Assembly: GCA_028277515.1 (NCBI GenBank)
Contig: JANQGC010000030.1
Location: forward strand, 1 to 42,812
Origin: Anaerolineae bacterium
Lineage (GTDB): Bacteria; Chloroflexota; Anaerolineae; Promineifilales; Promineifilaceae
Direction: 5' to 3'
DNA length: 42,812 nucleotides
Shown here: positions 1-9,797 of the stretch, piece after piece
How positions within the stretch are numbered: the first letter of the stretch is position 1
Layout of the letters: each line of letters opens with the position of its first letter
The notes under the pieces: model-generated
What the model was told of the DNA's origin: nothing
Database searches by the model: none
Seen by the model: the letters and a program-made list of their open reading frames with translations, nothing else
Program-made: the position numbers and the translations under genes

Positions 1-1881
1 CTCCGCGAAAAGGGGGTTGTTGGAAAGTTTGTCGAATTTTTTGGCTCAGGACTTAGTAGTATTACCCTGGCTGATCGCGCCACTATTGCTAATATGTGCC
101 CTGAGTATGGAGCCACCGTCGGCTATTTTCCGGTGGATGATGAAACTCTGAATTACCTCCGTTCCACAGGAAGGCCGGAAGAATTGGTGAGCTTAGTAGA
201 TACATATACCAAGGCTCAAGGAATCTTCCGAACTGATGAAACACCTGATCCACGATATTCGGATGTCGTTTACCTGGATTTGAGCACTGTTGAACCGAGT
301 TTGGCCGGCCCTAAGAGACCGCAAGATCGAATTGCTTTGTCAGATATGAAAACCACGTACCGGCAAACATTATTGGCGCCAGTGGGACCACAGGGCATTG
401 GTCTTAAGGAAGATGAATTAACGCGAACGGCCGTTGTTTCCAACGGGCACGATGTAGAAATAGGTCATGGGGCTGTTGTGATTGCGGCTATAACAAGCTG
501 CACAAATACTTCAAATCCTAGTGTGATGCTGGCCTCTGGTTTGCTTGCTAAGAAGGCTGTGGAGAAAGGGTTAAGTGTCCCCCATTATGTGAAAACAAGC
601 CTGGCTCCTGGTTCTCGCGTAGTAGAAGACTATCTTATTAAATCCGGATTACTGCCGTATCTTGAGCAGTTAGGATTTTATATCGTGGGGTTTGGGTGTA
701 CGACTTGCATTGGAAACTCTGGACCAATTCCTGAACCGGTTAGTGATGCCATCCAAGAGGGAGATCTTGTTGTCTCGTCGGTATTAAGCGGGAACCGAAA
801 TTTTGAAGGTCGGGTCCACGCCTTGACACGCACGAATTATCTGGCATCACCACCTCTTGTTGTCGCTTATGCGCTTGCCGGGACCACGGATATTGATTTG
901 CAAACCGAACCAATTGGTCATGGTAAAGATGGAGCACCGGTTTATTTGAAGGATATATGGCCAACGGATGAGGAGATTCTCCAGGCCATTGAGAGTTCAT
1001 TGACGGCCGAGATGTTCAACGAACAATATAGTAACGTATGGGATGGCAATGAAAGCTGGAATGAGATTCCAGTGAGTGGAAGTGCTCTATATGAATGGGA
1101 TGACTCCTCAACCTACATTCAGGAACCTCCATTTTTCACTGATTTGACCCGGGAAGTAAAACCCATTACCAATATTGAGAATGCACAAGTTCTTGTTAAG
1201 GTGGGTGATTCGATTACCACCGACCATATTTCGCCGGCAGGTGCTATATCGACGTCCAGCCCAGCAGCAGATTATTTAAGAGAGAATGGCATCGAGCCTT
1301 TGCAGTTTAATACCTATGGATCACGGCGTGGTAATGATCGGGTGATGACACGGGGAACATTTGCCAATATACGTTTACGTAATCACCTCGCACCGGGAAC
1401 AGAGGGAGGATGGACAACCCACATACCCACAGATGAGGTGATGACAATTTTTGGGGCTTCCCAAAAATACCGTGATCAGAACATATCCCTGGTCGTATTA
1501 GCAGGTAAAGATTATGGCATGGGAAGTTCACGTGATTGGGCTGCAAAAGGTGTTTTATTGCTTGGAATCAAGATGGTCATCGCTGAAAGCTATGAGCGAA
1601 TTCATCGTAGTAACCTGGTTGGCATGGGAGTTCTACCATTACAGTTTAAACCTGGTGATAGCGCAAAAACTCTTGGTTTAGATGGCCGAGAACTTTATTC
1701 AACCGTGAACCTAGCTGATGATCTTAAACCGGAGCAAATTGTCTTCGTCAAGGCAGAGAAGCCTGATGGATACGTGATTAAATTCGAGACTATATGCCGG
1801 ATCGATACACCAGTTGAGGTTGATTATTATCGGAATGGGGGAATATTGCACACAGTGCTGCGCAATTTCCTTCATGAGTGA
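1..1881 (+). CDS. acnA: Aconitate hydratase (AcnA/IRP1 type), 5'-truncated by the window edge
   Basis: The protein interconverts citrate and isocitrate in the TCA cycle using a [4Fe-4S] cluster. The frame is open from base 1, so the gene begins outside the window; about 626 C-terminal residues are visible of a usual ~890-900, and the visible ATG at 94 is internal. All three cluster cysteines are present: one in the [10 protein letters not shown] motif and two in [12 protein letters not shown]. The C-terminal swivel domain carries the [10 protein letters not shown] motif and the [17 protein letters not shown] segment typical of the monomeric AcnA/IRP family rather than AcnB. It is followed directly by a bidirectional terminator and a convergent gene, so it ends its transcription unit. 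Identification is firm; the upstream part and operon cannot be seen. Confidence 0.96.
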   Translation, partial: LREKGVVGKFVEFFGSGLSSITLADRATIANMCPEYGATVGYFPVDDETLNYLRSTGRPEELVSLVDTYTKAQGIFRTDETPDPRYSDVVYLDLSTVEPSLAGPKRPQDRIALSDMKTTYRQTLLAPVGPQGIGLKEDELTRTAVVSNGHDVEIGHGAVVIAAITSCTNTSNPSVMLASGLLAKKAVEKGLSVPHYVKTSLAPGSRVVEDYLIKSGLLPYLEQLGFYIVGFGCTTCIGNSGPIPEPVSDAIQEGDLVVSSVLSGNRNFEGRVHALTRTNYLASPPLVVAYALAGTTDIDLQTEPIGHGKDGAPVYLKDIWPTDEEILQAIESSLTAEMFNEQYSNVWDGNESWNEIPVSGSALYEWDDSSTYIQEPPFFTDLTREVKPITNIENAQVLVKVGDSITTDHISPAGAISTSSPAADYLRENGIEPLQFNTYGSRRGNDRVMTRGTFANIRLRNHLAPGTEGGWTTHIPTDEVMTIFGASQKYRDQNISLVVLAGKDYGMGSSRDWAAKGVLLLGIKMVIAESYERIHRSNLVGMGVLPLQFKPGDSAKTLGLDGRELYSTVNLADDLKPEQIVFVKAEKPDGYVIKFETICRIDTPVEVDYYRNGGILHTVLRNFLHE

Positions 1882-1893
1882 GTCAAATATATC

Positions 1894-1925
1894 AAAAAGG
1901 CGTACCAAATCCGGTACGCCTTTTT
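1894..1925. terminator. Bidirectional intrinsic terminator between acnA and the DHOD-like gene
   Basis: A perfect 13-bp inverted repeat (1894-1906 with 1913-1925), loop of 6, has an A-run at its left end and a T-run at its right end. It can therefore terminate both acnA (+) and the convergent DHOD-like gene (-), whose stop lies at 1927. Confidence 0.9.
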
Positions 1926-1926
1926 C

Positions 1927-2931
1927 TTATCTGTATGTAGGTGAAAAGGAGCGAACAATTTCGAGATAGTTTGCTCGTTCAAAAGCGGCCGGGAAACCGC
2001 AATTGATTTGGCTTAAGCTGCCTTTCAAGGTATCAAGCGAATCGTATTCGTTCTCTTCCAACCATTCGTTCATTTCAGCTAAGATTTCACCAATTCTGCC
2101 GATTCCATTTTGTAGCAGTTCAGAAGCCATGTGAATGACTGAAGCACCGGCGGCAACTCCTTTAAGGGCGTCCTCGGCCGTGTGAACGCCGGAGGTTAAG
2201 GCCATATCAGCAACAAGCTGGCCATATAGAATGGCAATCCATCGTAATGGTAGCCGCAATTCTGCTGAGGTGCTGAGTACTAAGTGGGGAACAATATCCA
2301 GATTTTCTAAATCAAGATCGGGTTGATAGAAACGGTTAAAAAGCACCAAGCCATCTGCCCCATGAGCATCAAGTTCTTTCATCATGTGAGCGGTAGCACT
2401 AAAATATGGGCTAAGCTTCATAGTCACCGGAATGTTGATTTCGGTCTTAATATCACGGATCAAATCATAATAAATTTTTTCGACTTCAGCACTGGTTAAA
2501 TTGACATTTGTCGGTAAAAAGTAAACATTTAATTCCAGGGCATCTGCTCCAGCACCTTCGATTTGCTTCGCAAAATGGATCCAGCCACCGGTAGATACAC
2601 CATTTAAGCTGGCGATAATCGGAATATCGACGGCTGTTTTTGCACGGTGGATATGCTCTAAATATGAATCCGGTCCAATTGCATCATAAGATGCCGCTTC
2701 AGGGAAATAGGAAAGCGCTTCCGCATAGCTTTCCGTCCCTTCAGTCAGATAGCGGTCGAGTGTTCGGCTCTCAATATTGAGTTCCTCTTCAAAAAGGGAA
2801 TACAAGACGACGGCCGATGCACCATTATCTTCTAACCGGCGAATATTGCTGATACTTCGAGATAAAGGCGATGATGAAGGGACGATGGGGTTCTTCAAGG
2901 TCATGCCTAAGTAAGTCGTGCTCAGGTTCAT
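1927..2931 (-). CDS. Dihydroorotate dehydrogenase-like FMN protein linked to NifJ
   Basis: This 334-residue TIM-barrel protein belongs to the dihydroorotate dehydrogenase superfamily. The N-terminal [20 protein letters not shown] segment and the C-terminal glycine-rich phosphate-binding region ([18 protein letters not shown]) fit FMN binding. The active-site loop that in true DHODs reads NxSCPN (class 1) or NxSSPN (class 2) is here NVYFLPTN at residues 135-142, so the catalytic Cys/Ser base is missing. It is therefore unlikely to make orotate. From family knowledge, DHOD-like proteins of this kind are often encoded next to pyruvate:ferredoxin oxidoreductase, and here it is the last gene of a ppdK-nifJ operon. 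An electron-transfer partner role is possible but is inference. An AGGAGA ribosome site sits 5 nt before the ATG. Confidence 0.85.
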   Translation of the reverse strand: MNLSTTYLGMTLKNPIVPSSSPLSRSISNIRRLEDNGASAVVLYSLFEEELNIESRTLDRYLTEGTESYAEALSYFPEAASYDAIGPDSYLEHIHRAKTAVDIPIIASLNGVSTGGWIHFAKQIEGAGADALELNVYFLPTNVNLTSAEVEKIYYDLIRDIKTEINIPVTMKLSPYFSATAHMMKELDAHGADGLVLFNRFYQPDLDLENLDIVPHLVLSTSAELRLPLRWIAILYGQLVADMALTSGVHTAEDALKGVAAGASVIHMASELLQNGIGRIGEILAEMNEWLEENEYDSLDTLKGSLSQINCGFPAAFERANYLEIVRSFSPTYR

Positions 2932-2945
2932 GATAATCTCCTATG

Positions 2946-2973
2946 TTGGCAGGGCTATTTTTAGCCCTGCCAA
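2946..2973 (-). other. Intercistronic hairpin between nifJ and the DHOD-like gene
   Basis: A perfect 11-bp inverted repeat (2946-2956 with 2963-2973), loop of 6, fills the gap between the nifJ stop (2979) and the start of the next gene. In the transcribed (minus) direction it is followed by the AGGAGA ribosome site, not a T-run. It is better read as an mRNA processing or stability element, or partial attenuator, than as a full terminator. Confidence 0.65.
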
Positions 2974-2978
2974 TAATT

Positions 2979-5900
2979 TTATTTTTGTCCGTTGCCTTTG
3001 CCGTTTTTAGCAGCCAACTCTTCATATTGCTTCCAGCGGGATTCAACATCTGCTTTTGCCAAAGTTAGCAATCTGTTTGCCGCATCCGGGTTGCTTTGAG
3101 TCAGCATACGATACCGACCCTCTCTATAAATATATTTTTCAAGCGGTAGACTCGGTTTTCGGGAATCCAGTTTCATTGGATTATTTCCGACAACCGTTTT
3201 TTCCGGATCATATCGGTAAAGCGGCCAATAGCCGGATTTTACTGCTGCTTGCTGCTGTTCGAGGCTGTAAACAAGGTCATATCCATGGGCGATACAGGAG
3301 CTGTACGCAATGATCAATGATGGACCGTCATAGGCTTCTGCTTCCATTATTGCCTGAACCGTCTGGCGATCATTGGCTCCAAAGGCGATTCTGGCGACAT
3401 ATATATTGCCGTAGCTAATGGCAATAAGCCCTAAATCCTTCTTGGGTAGAGGCTTGCCGGCCGCTGCGAATTTTGCCACTGCGCCACGAGGGGTCGCTTT
3501 AGACATTTGGCCACCCGTATTGGAATACACTTCCGTATCCATCACAAGAACATTGACATTTCGTCCAGAGGCTAACACATGGTCTAATCCGCCAAAACCA
3601 ATATCATAAGCCCATCCATCACCACCGATAATCCAAACGCTTTTCTTGACAAATACATCTGCGATGCTCATCAAATTGCTGAATGAGGGATGCAGTTGGG
3701 TCATATTTTCTGAATCATCATCCAACAGTGCTTGCAGCCGGTGTCTTAATTCCTCTACCCGTTGACGCTGCGTGTTTATTCCTTCTTCGTTTAATTGATC
3801 TGCATAAAGGATGGAGTCGGCTAATTCATTGCCGATTATGTGCCTTAAATCTCTTAATAGTTCGGTTGCGGCATCTAACCGTTGATCCAACGCCACGCGC
3901 ATGCCAAGTCCAAATTCTGCATTGTCTTCAAACAAAGAATTTGACCACGCCGGTCCACGTCCATCAGCATTTTGTGCCCAGGGAGTGGTCGGAAGATTAC
4001 CACCATAAATTGATGAACATCCGGTTGCGTTGGCGATGATTGACCTGTCACCGTAAAGCTGAGAAATTAATTTCAGGTATGGCGTCTCACCACATCCTGG
4101 ACAGGCTCCCGAAAATTCAAACAATGGTTCAAGCAGTTGATTGTACTTAATTTGACTTAAGTTTATTGATGTCCGGTCAACTTCAGGCAAGTCGAGGAAG
4201 AAGTTCCAATTCTCCCTCTCCTGTTCACGCAACGGCGCTCGAGGTTGCATATTAATTGCTTTAAATTTCGGCTGTTTTTTGTTTTTAACCGGACATGCTT
4301 CTACACAAAGGGCACATCCGGTACAATCTTCAGGGGCAACCTGCAATGAGTAGCTTTGATCTTTAAACTCCTTGTATCGAGCAGGAACATGCTTAAATGT
4401 AGAAGGTGCTTCTCTGGCCAGTTCCGGTTCAAATACTTTCATCCGAATGACGCCATGTGGGCAAACGAACGCACACTTTCCACATTGAATGCAGATGTCA
4501 GAATCCCAAACAGGAATTTCAGTGGCAATATTCCGTTTTTCCCACTTTGTTGTATTGGTCGGATAGGTTCCATCAACAGGTAGAGCGCTGACAGGCAAAT
4601 CGTCTCCAAGTCCAGCGATCATACGTGCTGTTACCGATTGGACGAATTCGGGCGCATAATCAGGAACAATTGGCCTTACTTCAAATGGGCTGGTTGCTTG
4701 CTCAGGGATGGCAATTTGATGCATGTGCTCAAGGGCAGCATCGACAGCTTTGAAGTTTGCCTGAACCACTAATTCTCCACGTTTGCCATAAGTTTTTTCA
4801 ATCGCTTTTTTTATTTCAGCGATTGCTTGCCCTTTTGGCAGAAGTGGTTTACCTGTAACCTGTTCCATTAAGCTAAAGAAACAGGTTTGCATGATGGTGT
4901 TGATTCGACGGCCCATGTTCGCCCGCTTGGCGACTTCATAGCCATCAACCGCGTAAAATTTCAAATTCTTTTCAATTATCGTTTCCTGGACAGGGCGAGG
5001 TAGATGATCCCATACTTCGTCAGGCCCATAGGGGCTGTTGAGCAAGAACGTCGCACCCTCTTCAGCTAATTTTAGGATGTCAAAACGCCCTAAGAATTCA
5101 AACTGATGACAGGCCACAAAGTTGGCTTGCTTAATGAGATAGGTGCTCTTGATAGGCCTGGGACCAAAGCGCAGATGGGAAACGGTTACTGCGCCTGATT
5201 TTTTGGAATCATAAACGAAATAGGCTTGAGCAAAATTTTCTGTGTTTTCTCCGATAATCTTGGTTGAATTTTTATTTGCACCTACCGTACCGTCGGAACC
5301 AAGTCCATAAAACACGGCACGAACGACATCATCTTCTTCAATATCAAAGGAATCATCGTATTCCAAACTTGTGTTGGTTACGTCATCAACGATACCGATG
5401 GTGAAGTGATTCTTAGGTTTTTCGGCCGCCGCGTTCTCAAATACACCCTTTATCATAGCAGGTGTAAATTCTTTGGAGGAAAGACCATAACGGCCGCCAA
5501 TGATCCTGGGCATTATTGGGAATGGAGCGGTTCCATCTGCAACCTGTTCTGTTATAGCTGTCACCACATCCTGGTATAATGGTTCGCCAGCTGCGCCGGG
5601 TTCCTTTGTGCGATCGAGAACTGCGATGGTTTTTACCGTTTCGGGTAGCGAAGCAACAAAAGCAGCAACATCGAACGGCCGGTAAAGACGAACAATAACT
5701 GCCCCTATTTTTTCTCCCTGTTGGACCAAATATTCTACAGTTTCACGAACGGCTTCAGCACCTGAACCCATTAAAACGACAACTCTTTCGGCGTCCGGTG
5801 CTCCAATGTAGTCAAATATTCTGTATTGACGTCCGGTCAGTTCAGCGAATTTATCCATGGCATTCTGAACAATCCCAGGACATGCTTCGTAGAATGGATT

Positions 5901-6596
5901 GACACTTTCACGGGCTTGGAAAAATACATCGGGGTTTTGGGCAGTTCCTCGAATCACAGGGTTGTCTGGTGTTAAACCTCTCGCCCGGTGTGCTTGAACC
6001 AAATCATTATCAATCATAGCCCGCAAAATATCATCCTCAAGCAATTCAATCTTGTTGATTTCATGAGATGTCCGGAATCCATCAAAGAAATGAATAAAGG
6101 GTACGCGGCCTTTCATGGTTGCGGCCTGAGCAATAAGGGCGAAATCCGTGACCTCTTGAACAGAGTTAGAGGCTAGAAAGGCAAACCCCGTATTTCGGGC
6201 AGCCATAACGTCACTATGGTCGCCAAAAATGGAAAGGGCCTGAGCAGCAACCGAACGGGCAGCAACATGGAAGACTGTCGTGGTCAACTCACCAGCAATC
6301 TTGTACATATTGGGGATCATGAGCAGCAATCCTTGCGATGCTGTAAAGGTAGTGGTCATTGCTCCCGCCTGCAATGATCCATGTACAGCACCAGCTGCCC
6401 CTCCCTCTGCCTGCATTTCAACAACCAGGGGAACTGATCCCCAAATATTTTTATTTCCATAGGCTGAATATTGATCAGCCAATTCACCCATTGGTGAGGA
6501 GGGGGTGATGGGATAAATGGCAATGACTTCATTAAGTCTGTGGGCAACTCTAGCAGCTGCCTCATTACCATCAATAGTCTTTAAGGAACGTGCCAT
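2979..6596 (-). CDS. nifJ: Pyruvate:ferredoxin (flavodoxin) oxidoreductase, single-chain
   Basis: The enzyme oxidises pyruvate with CoA to acetyl-CoA and CO2 and passes electrons to ferredoxin or flavodoxin; it can also run in reverse. At 1205 residues it has the usual length of the homodimeric one-chain form. Visible landmarks are the N-terminal pyrimidine-binding domain with IAIYPITPSSPMGE near residue 30, two ferredoxin-like [4Fe-4S] motifs near residues 700 (CIQCGKCAFVCP) and 757 (CTGCALCVEACP), the proximal-cluster CPGCGE and ATGCSSIYGG motifs near 830-860, the thiamine diphosphate segment GGDGWAYDIGFGG near 990, and the late cysteine in SYSSCIAHGYD near 1100. All cluster cysteines are present. 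The start has an AAGGAG site 6 nt upstream. It lies downstream of ppdK, so the pair can interconvert PEP, pyruvate and acetyl-CoA at low ATP cost. Confidence 0.97.
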   Translation of the reverse strand: MARSLKTIDGNEAAARVAHRLNEVIAIYPITPSSPMGELADQYSAYGNKNIWGSVPLVVEMQAEGGAAGAVHGSLQAGAMTTTFTASQGLLLMIPNMYKIAGELTTTVFHVAARSVAAQALSIFGDHSDVMAARNTGFAFLASNSVQEVTDFALIAQAATMKGRVPFIHFFDGFRTSHEINKIELLEDDILRAMIDNDLVQAHRARGLTPDNPVIRGTAQNPDVFFQARESVNPFYEACPGIVQNAMDKFAELTGRQYRIFDYIGAPDAERVVVLMGSGAEAVRETVEYLVQQGEKIGAVIVRLYRPFDVAAFVASLPETVKTIAVLDRTKEPGAAGEPLYQDVVTAITEQVADGTAPFPIMPRIIGGRYGLSSKEFTPAMIKGVFENAAAEKPKNHFTIGIVDDVTNTSLEYDDSFDIEEDDVVRAVFYGLGSDGTVGANKNSTKIIGENTENFAQAYFVYDSKKSGAVTVSHLRFGPRPIKSTYLIKQANFVACHQFEFLGRFDILKLAEEGATFLLNSPYGPDEVWDHLPRPVQETIIEKNLKFYAVDGYEVAKRANMGRRINTIMQTCFFSLMEQVTGKPLLPKGQAIAEIKKAIEKTYGKRGELVVQANFKAVDAALEHMHQIAIPEQATSPFEVRPIVPDYAPEFVQSVTARMIAGLGDDLPVSALPVDGTYPTNTTKWEKRNIATEIPVWDSDICIQCGKCAFVCPHGVIRMKVFEPELAREAPSTFKHVPARYKEFKDQSYSLQVAPEDCTGCALCVEACPVKNKKQPKFKAINMQPRAPLREQERENWNFFLDLPEVDRTSINLSQIKYNQLLEPLFEFSGACPGCGETPYLKLISQLYGDRSIIANATGCSSIYGGNLPTTPWAQNADGRGPAWSNSLFEDNAEFGLGMRVALDQRLDAATELLRDLRHIIGNELADSILYADQLNEEGINTQRQRVEELRHRLQALLDDDSENMTQLHPSFSNLMSIADVFVKKSVWIIGGDGWAYDIGFGGLDHVLASGRNVNVLVMDTEVYSNTGGQMSKATPRGAVAKFAAAGKPLPKKDLGLIAISYGNIYVARIAFGANDRQTVQAIMEAEAYDGPSLIIAYSSCIAHGYDLVYSLEQQQAAVKSGYWPLYRYDPEKTVVGNNPMKLDSRKPSLPLEKYIYREGRYRMLTQSNPDAANRLLTLAKADVESRWKQYEELAAKNGKGNGQK

Positions 6597-6616
6597 GATA
6601 AGACTCCTTCAAATCT

Positions 6617-6653
6617 GATGAGGTCTGGCAGCACTTCGCTGCCAGACCTCATC
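6617..6653 (-). other. Long intercistronic hairpin between ppdK and nifJ
   Basis: A perfect 16-bp inverted repeat (6617-6632 with 6638-6653) with a 5-nt loop occupies most of the 68-nt gap between ppdK and nifJ. In the minus direction it is followed by AGATTTGAAGGAG, which holds the nifJ ribosome site and no T-run. It may protect the 3' end of a ppdK message or set the ppdK:nifJ ratio. A weak terminator is the alternative. Confidence 0.7.
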
Positions 6654-6664
6654 ATTACTCTCGT

Positions 6665-9412
6665 TTAATTATCAGCCAATGCTGCGTGCGCTGCAGCCAG
6701 TCGGGCAATAGGGACTCTGAAAGGTGAGCATGAGACATAGTTGAGATCCAATTTGTGGCAAATAGATATACTCTTTGGGTCACCGCCATGTTCACCGCAA
6801 ATTCCAACTTCCAGGTCGGGGCGCGTTAAACGGCCTGCTTCAACAGCGATCTGCATTAATTTTCCAACTCCCTTATCATCAATACTGGCAAAGGGGTTTT
6901 CATTCAAGATGCGTTTTTGCAGATATTCCATGAGGAAGCCAGATTCAGCATCGTCACGTGAGATCCCAAACGTGGTTTGCGTGAGATCATTTGTTCCGAA
7001 GGAGAAGAATTGAGCAACTTCGGCCACTTCGTCGGCCGTTAGCGCAGCTCGAGGAATTTCAATCATCGTACCAAATTTGTAGGTAATGTTAACCCCTTGT
7101 TCTTCCATCACTTCTTTGGCCACAGCCTCAAGGGCGTCTCGTTGAACTTTTAATTCATTTACATGACTGATCAACGGAATCATGACTTCGGGATGAACAT
7201 CAACACCATCCTTGGCAACTGAGCAAGCCGCTTCAAAGATTGCCCGAACCTGCATTTTTGTTAAATCAGGAATCAAAATTCCAAGACGAACTCCGCGAGT
7301 TCCTAACATTGGATTCTGCTCCCGCAAAGACTCAACTCTTTCCAGATAATCCTGTTTTATACGGATATCAGCCAATGCAGAGTCAATTTCACTCAGGGTT
7401 TGATAATGCTGAGTGCGTACTTTTAAATCAGCCAAATCCTGAACTAACTCTTCAAATGAAGGTAAGAATTCATGCAGCGGCGGATCAATCAGGCGGATAA
7501 TGACCGGGTAACCGTCCATTGCCCTAAACAGACCTTCAAAATCACCTCGCTGCAATGGTAGTAATTGATCTAAGGCCTCCTTCCGATCCACGGGATGCTT
7601 AGCCATGATCATTTTCTGAACGATAGGTAGCCGCTCAGTTTCAAAAAACATGTGCTCGGTGCGGCAAAGACCGATACCGGTTGCACCATATTCTCTGGCG
7701 CGTTGGGCGTCAACAGGGTAATCGGCATTGGCCCAAACACCTAGCTTCCTGAATTCATCAGCCCAGCTAAGGAGTTTGAGAAGGTATGGGTTTTTGAAGT
7801 CAGGAACTTCTGTCGGTAATTCACCAAGGTAAACTTTACCGGTTGTCCCATCCAAGGAAAGCCAATCTCCCTCTTCGATAACCAAATCTTCTCCAATGGT
7901 CATGCGGCGGGTTGCCAAATCGATGTCGAGTTCGCTCACGCCCACAACGGCCGGTTTACCAAACTGGCGAGCGACCAATGCGGCGTGGCTAGTTCGGCCT
8001 CCACGACTGGTCAGAATACCTTCGGCCGCAAACATACCATGGACGTCATCCGGTTTGGTTTCCGGCCGAACCATAATGACTTTGTAATTTAATTCTTCAG
8101 CCCAACGTGCGGCCGTGTCGGCGTCAAAGGCGACAACACCCACGGCTGCACCCGGAGACACGTTTAGACCGGTGGCGATTATCTCGGTTTCATTGGCTGC
8201 TTCTGCTTCTAATTGTGGATGGAGGAAGAAATCAACCTGGTGTGGCTGTACTCTTTTTACAGCTTCTTCTTTGCTTATCAAACCCTCTTCGACCATGTCT
8301 ACAGCAATTCTTACTTCAGCCTGAGCTGTTCTTTTGCCATCACGCGTTTGCAGCAACCACAACTTCCCGCGATCGATGGTAAATTCCATGTCCTGCATAT
8401 TGCGATAATGGTTTTCCAACTTAACAGCGGTTTCCTCAAATTCTTCGTAAATCTCAGGCATAATTGCTTTCAGATCGCTGATAGGTTGGGTGATGCGAAT
8501 TCCCGCTACCACATCTTCACCTTGGGCATTCATCAAGAAATCGCCTTCTAACTCTTTCTCTCCTGTGGATGCATTACGCGACATGGCTACACCCGTGCCG
8601 GAATTTGCACCGATATTTCCGTAGGCCATAGCCTGGACGTTGACCGCTGTTCCCAGATCATGATCGATGCCGGCAGCGTTGCGGTAATCAAATGCTCGCC
8701 TGCCATTCCATGACTTAAAAACAGCCTCAGTTGCCAGCCGTAGCTGATCATATGGATCTTGTGGAAATTCTTCACGAGTGAAGGTGCGATAAATTTCTTT
8801 GAATCGTTGCGTGATATTCTGCCAATCTTCGGCCGTCAACTCTGAATCAGATTTGACTCCTGCTTTTTCACGGCGAGCCGAAATCACAACCTCGAAAGCC
8901 TCGTCAGGAACACCCATGACTACACTGCCAAACATCTGGATCAATCTACGGTATAAATCATAAACAAAACGCGGGTCATTGTTTCGGTCCACCATGGCCT
9001 TCGCGACTTCATCATTCATTCCAATGTTTAAAACAGTGTCCATCATTCCCGGCATAGAAAACTTTGCGCCAGAGCGACATGAGACAAGTAATGGCCGATC
9101 AACATCGCCAAACGCCCGTCCCCTTGCTTTCCCAACTGCTTCTATCGCTTCTAATTCTTCCTCCCACATCCCTGGTGGGAATTCTTCACCAGCATCCAGA
9201 TAGGCATTGCATGCCTCAGTCGTGACTGTGAATCCAGGCGGAACGGGAACACCCAGACGGGTCATATCGGCCAGGTTCGCACCTTTTCCGCCAAGCAGAC
9301 CTCTAACTTGTTCCCAATCACCATTCATATATCTTTCTGCTTCCTCAATTTCCGTAAAAAGATAAATATATTTATGTTCTGTTTTGGTTGGTTGTTCGAT
9401 TTCAGTAAGCAT
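6665..9412 (-). CDS. ppdK: Pyruvate, phosphate dikinase
   Basis: The enzyme interconverts PEP + AMP + PPi with pyruvate + ATP + Pi in the cytosol. At 915 residues it is slightly longer than the usual ~875-890, mainly from an N-terminal extension before the ATP-grasp domain, which starts at LLGGKGANLADM near residue 40. The phospho-carrier histidine lies in GGRTSHAALVARQFGKPAVVG near residue 470. The C-terminal PEP-binding barrel carries GTRGVRLG, SFGTNDLTQTTFG and the catalytic cysteine in GICGEHGGDP near residue 870. All catalytic elements are intact. It is the first gene of a ppdK-nifJ-DHOD-like operon. The PPi it makes or uses links it to the membrane pyrophosphatase at 34.4 kb. A regulated promoter is proposed at 9582-9645, giving a leader of about 160 nt. 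Confidence 0.97.
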   Translation of the reverse strand: MLTEIEQPTKTEHKYIYLFTEIEEAERYMNGDWEQVRGLLGGKGANLADMTRLGVPVPPGFTVTTEACNAYLDAGEEFPPGMWEEELEAIEAVGKARGRAFGDVDRPLLVSCRSGAKFSMPGMMDTVLNIGMNDEVAKAMVDRNNDPRFVYDLYRRLIQMFGSVVMGVPDEAFEVVISARREKAGVKSDSELTAEDWQNITQRFKEIYRTFTREEFPQDPYDQLRLATEAVFKSWNGRRAFDYRNAAGIDHDLGTAVNVQAMAYGNIGANSGTGVAMSRNASTGEKELEGDFLMNAQGEDVVAGIRITQPISDLKAIMPEIYEEFEETAVKLENHYRNMQDMEFTIDRGKLWLLQTRDGKRTAQAEVRIAVDMVEEGLISKEEAVKRVQPHQVDFFLHPQLEAEAANETEIIATGLNVSPGAAVGVVAFDADTAARWAEELNYKVIMVRPETKPDDVHGMFAAEGILTSRGGRTSHAALVARQFGKPAVVGVSELDIDLATRRMTIGEDLVIEEGDWLSLDGTTGKVYLGELPTEVPDFKNPYLLKLLSWADEFRKLGVWANADYPVDAQRAREYGATGIGLCRTEHMFFETERLPIVQKMIMAKHPVDRKEALDQLLPLQRGDFEGLFRAMDGYPVIIRLIDPPLHEFLPSFEELVQDLADLKVRTQHYQTLSEIDSALADIRIKQDYLERVESLREQNPMLGTRGVRLGILIPDLTKMQVRAIFEAACSVAKDGVDVHPEVMIPLISHVNELKVQRDALEAVAKEVMEEQGVNITYKFGTMIEIPRAALTADEVAEVAQFFSFGTNDLTQTTFGISRDDAESGFLMEYLQKRILNENPFASIDDKGVGKLMQIAVEAGRLTRPDLEVGICGEHGGDPKSISICHKLDLNYVSCSPFRVPIARLAAAHAALADN

Positions 9413-9581
9413 TTTTTTGTCCTCTACGCCAATAAAACGGATGACTAATCTTTATTCAAAATAGATAAAACGAAAATGGTTGAACTCGCGTTGAAAAAGC
9501 TCACATAAATATTAAGCATCATATCCTAACCATTTTTGATTTTTATGATTATCTTGAATTCTTAACTTCGTATCGAATCCA

Positions 9582-9645
9582 ATTTTAGCTCACGATATTT
9601 TTTTTAGGCAGTGACAGATTGCATATGAAAACGTGACAAAAGTCA
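9582..9645 (-). promoter_or_regulatory. Proposed activator-dependent promoter of ppdK with two tandem dyads
   Basis: Read on the minus strand, a perfect TGACTTTTGTCA dyad (9645-9634) is followed after 10 bp by an imperfect copy, TGCAATCTGTCA (9623-9612). Then come exactly 24 bp and a -10-like TAAAAT (9587-9582). No -35 box lies at the usual distance. The same spacing occurs at 11799-11863 and 13669-13733. The binding protein is not known; candidates are the adjacent NarL-type regulator or a CRP/FNR-family factor encoded elsewhere. Confidence 0.55.
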
Positions 9646-9761
9646 TTGTATCCGCTCGATTTCGGAAAAAATGGGTCATAAAATGGTCATTTTTCTGCCT
9701 TAAGCAAATATTCGTTTGTTAATTTTTATTTTCCTGTATCTCCTTAGCCTCTGCGCCTAGC

Positions 9762-9790
9762 TTGGTATTAACTATAATCAAAGTTATACT
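9762..9790 (+). promoter_or_regulatory. Sigma70-type promoter of the response regulator, predicting a leaderless mRNA
   Basis: TTGGTA (9762-9767), a 17-bp spacer and TATACT (9785-9790) form a good promoter. The ATG at 9798 lies 7 nt after the -10 box, where transcription should begin, and no ribosome site precedes it. The message is therefore probably leaderless. Confidence 0.65.
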
Positions 9791-9797
9791 AAGTGAT

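Larger units (their letters stand above)
9413..9797. other. Divergent intergenic region between ppdK and the response regulator
   Basis: This 385-bp AT-rich region holds the ppdK leader and proposed promoter (9582-9645, minus) and the response-regulator promoter (9762-9790, plus). I found no RNA gene and no convincing small ORF. The remainder shows nothing I can assign. Confidence 0.6.

Noticed and set aside
3683..4039. 118-codon plus-strand frame inside nifJ
   Set aside because: It lies fully opposite a well-conserved nifJ region; no independent coding signal.
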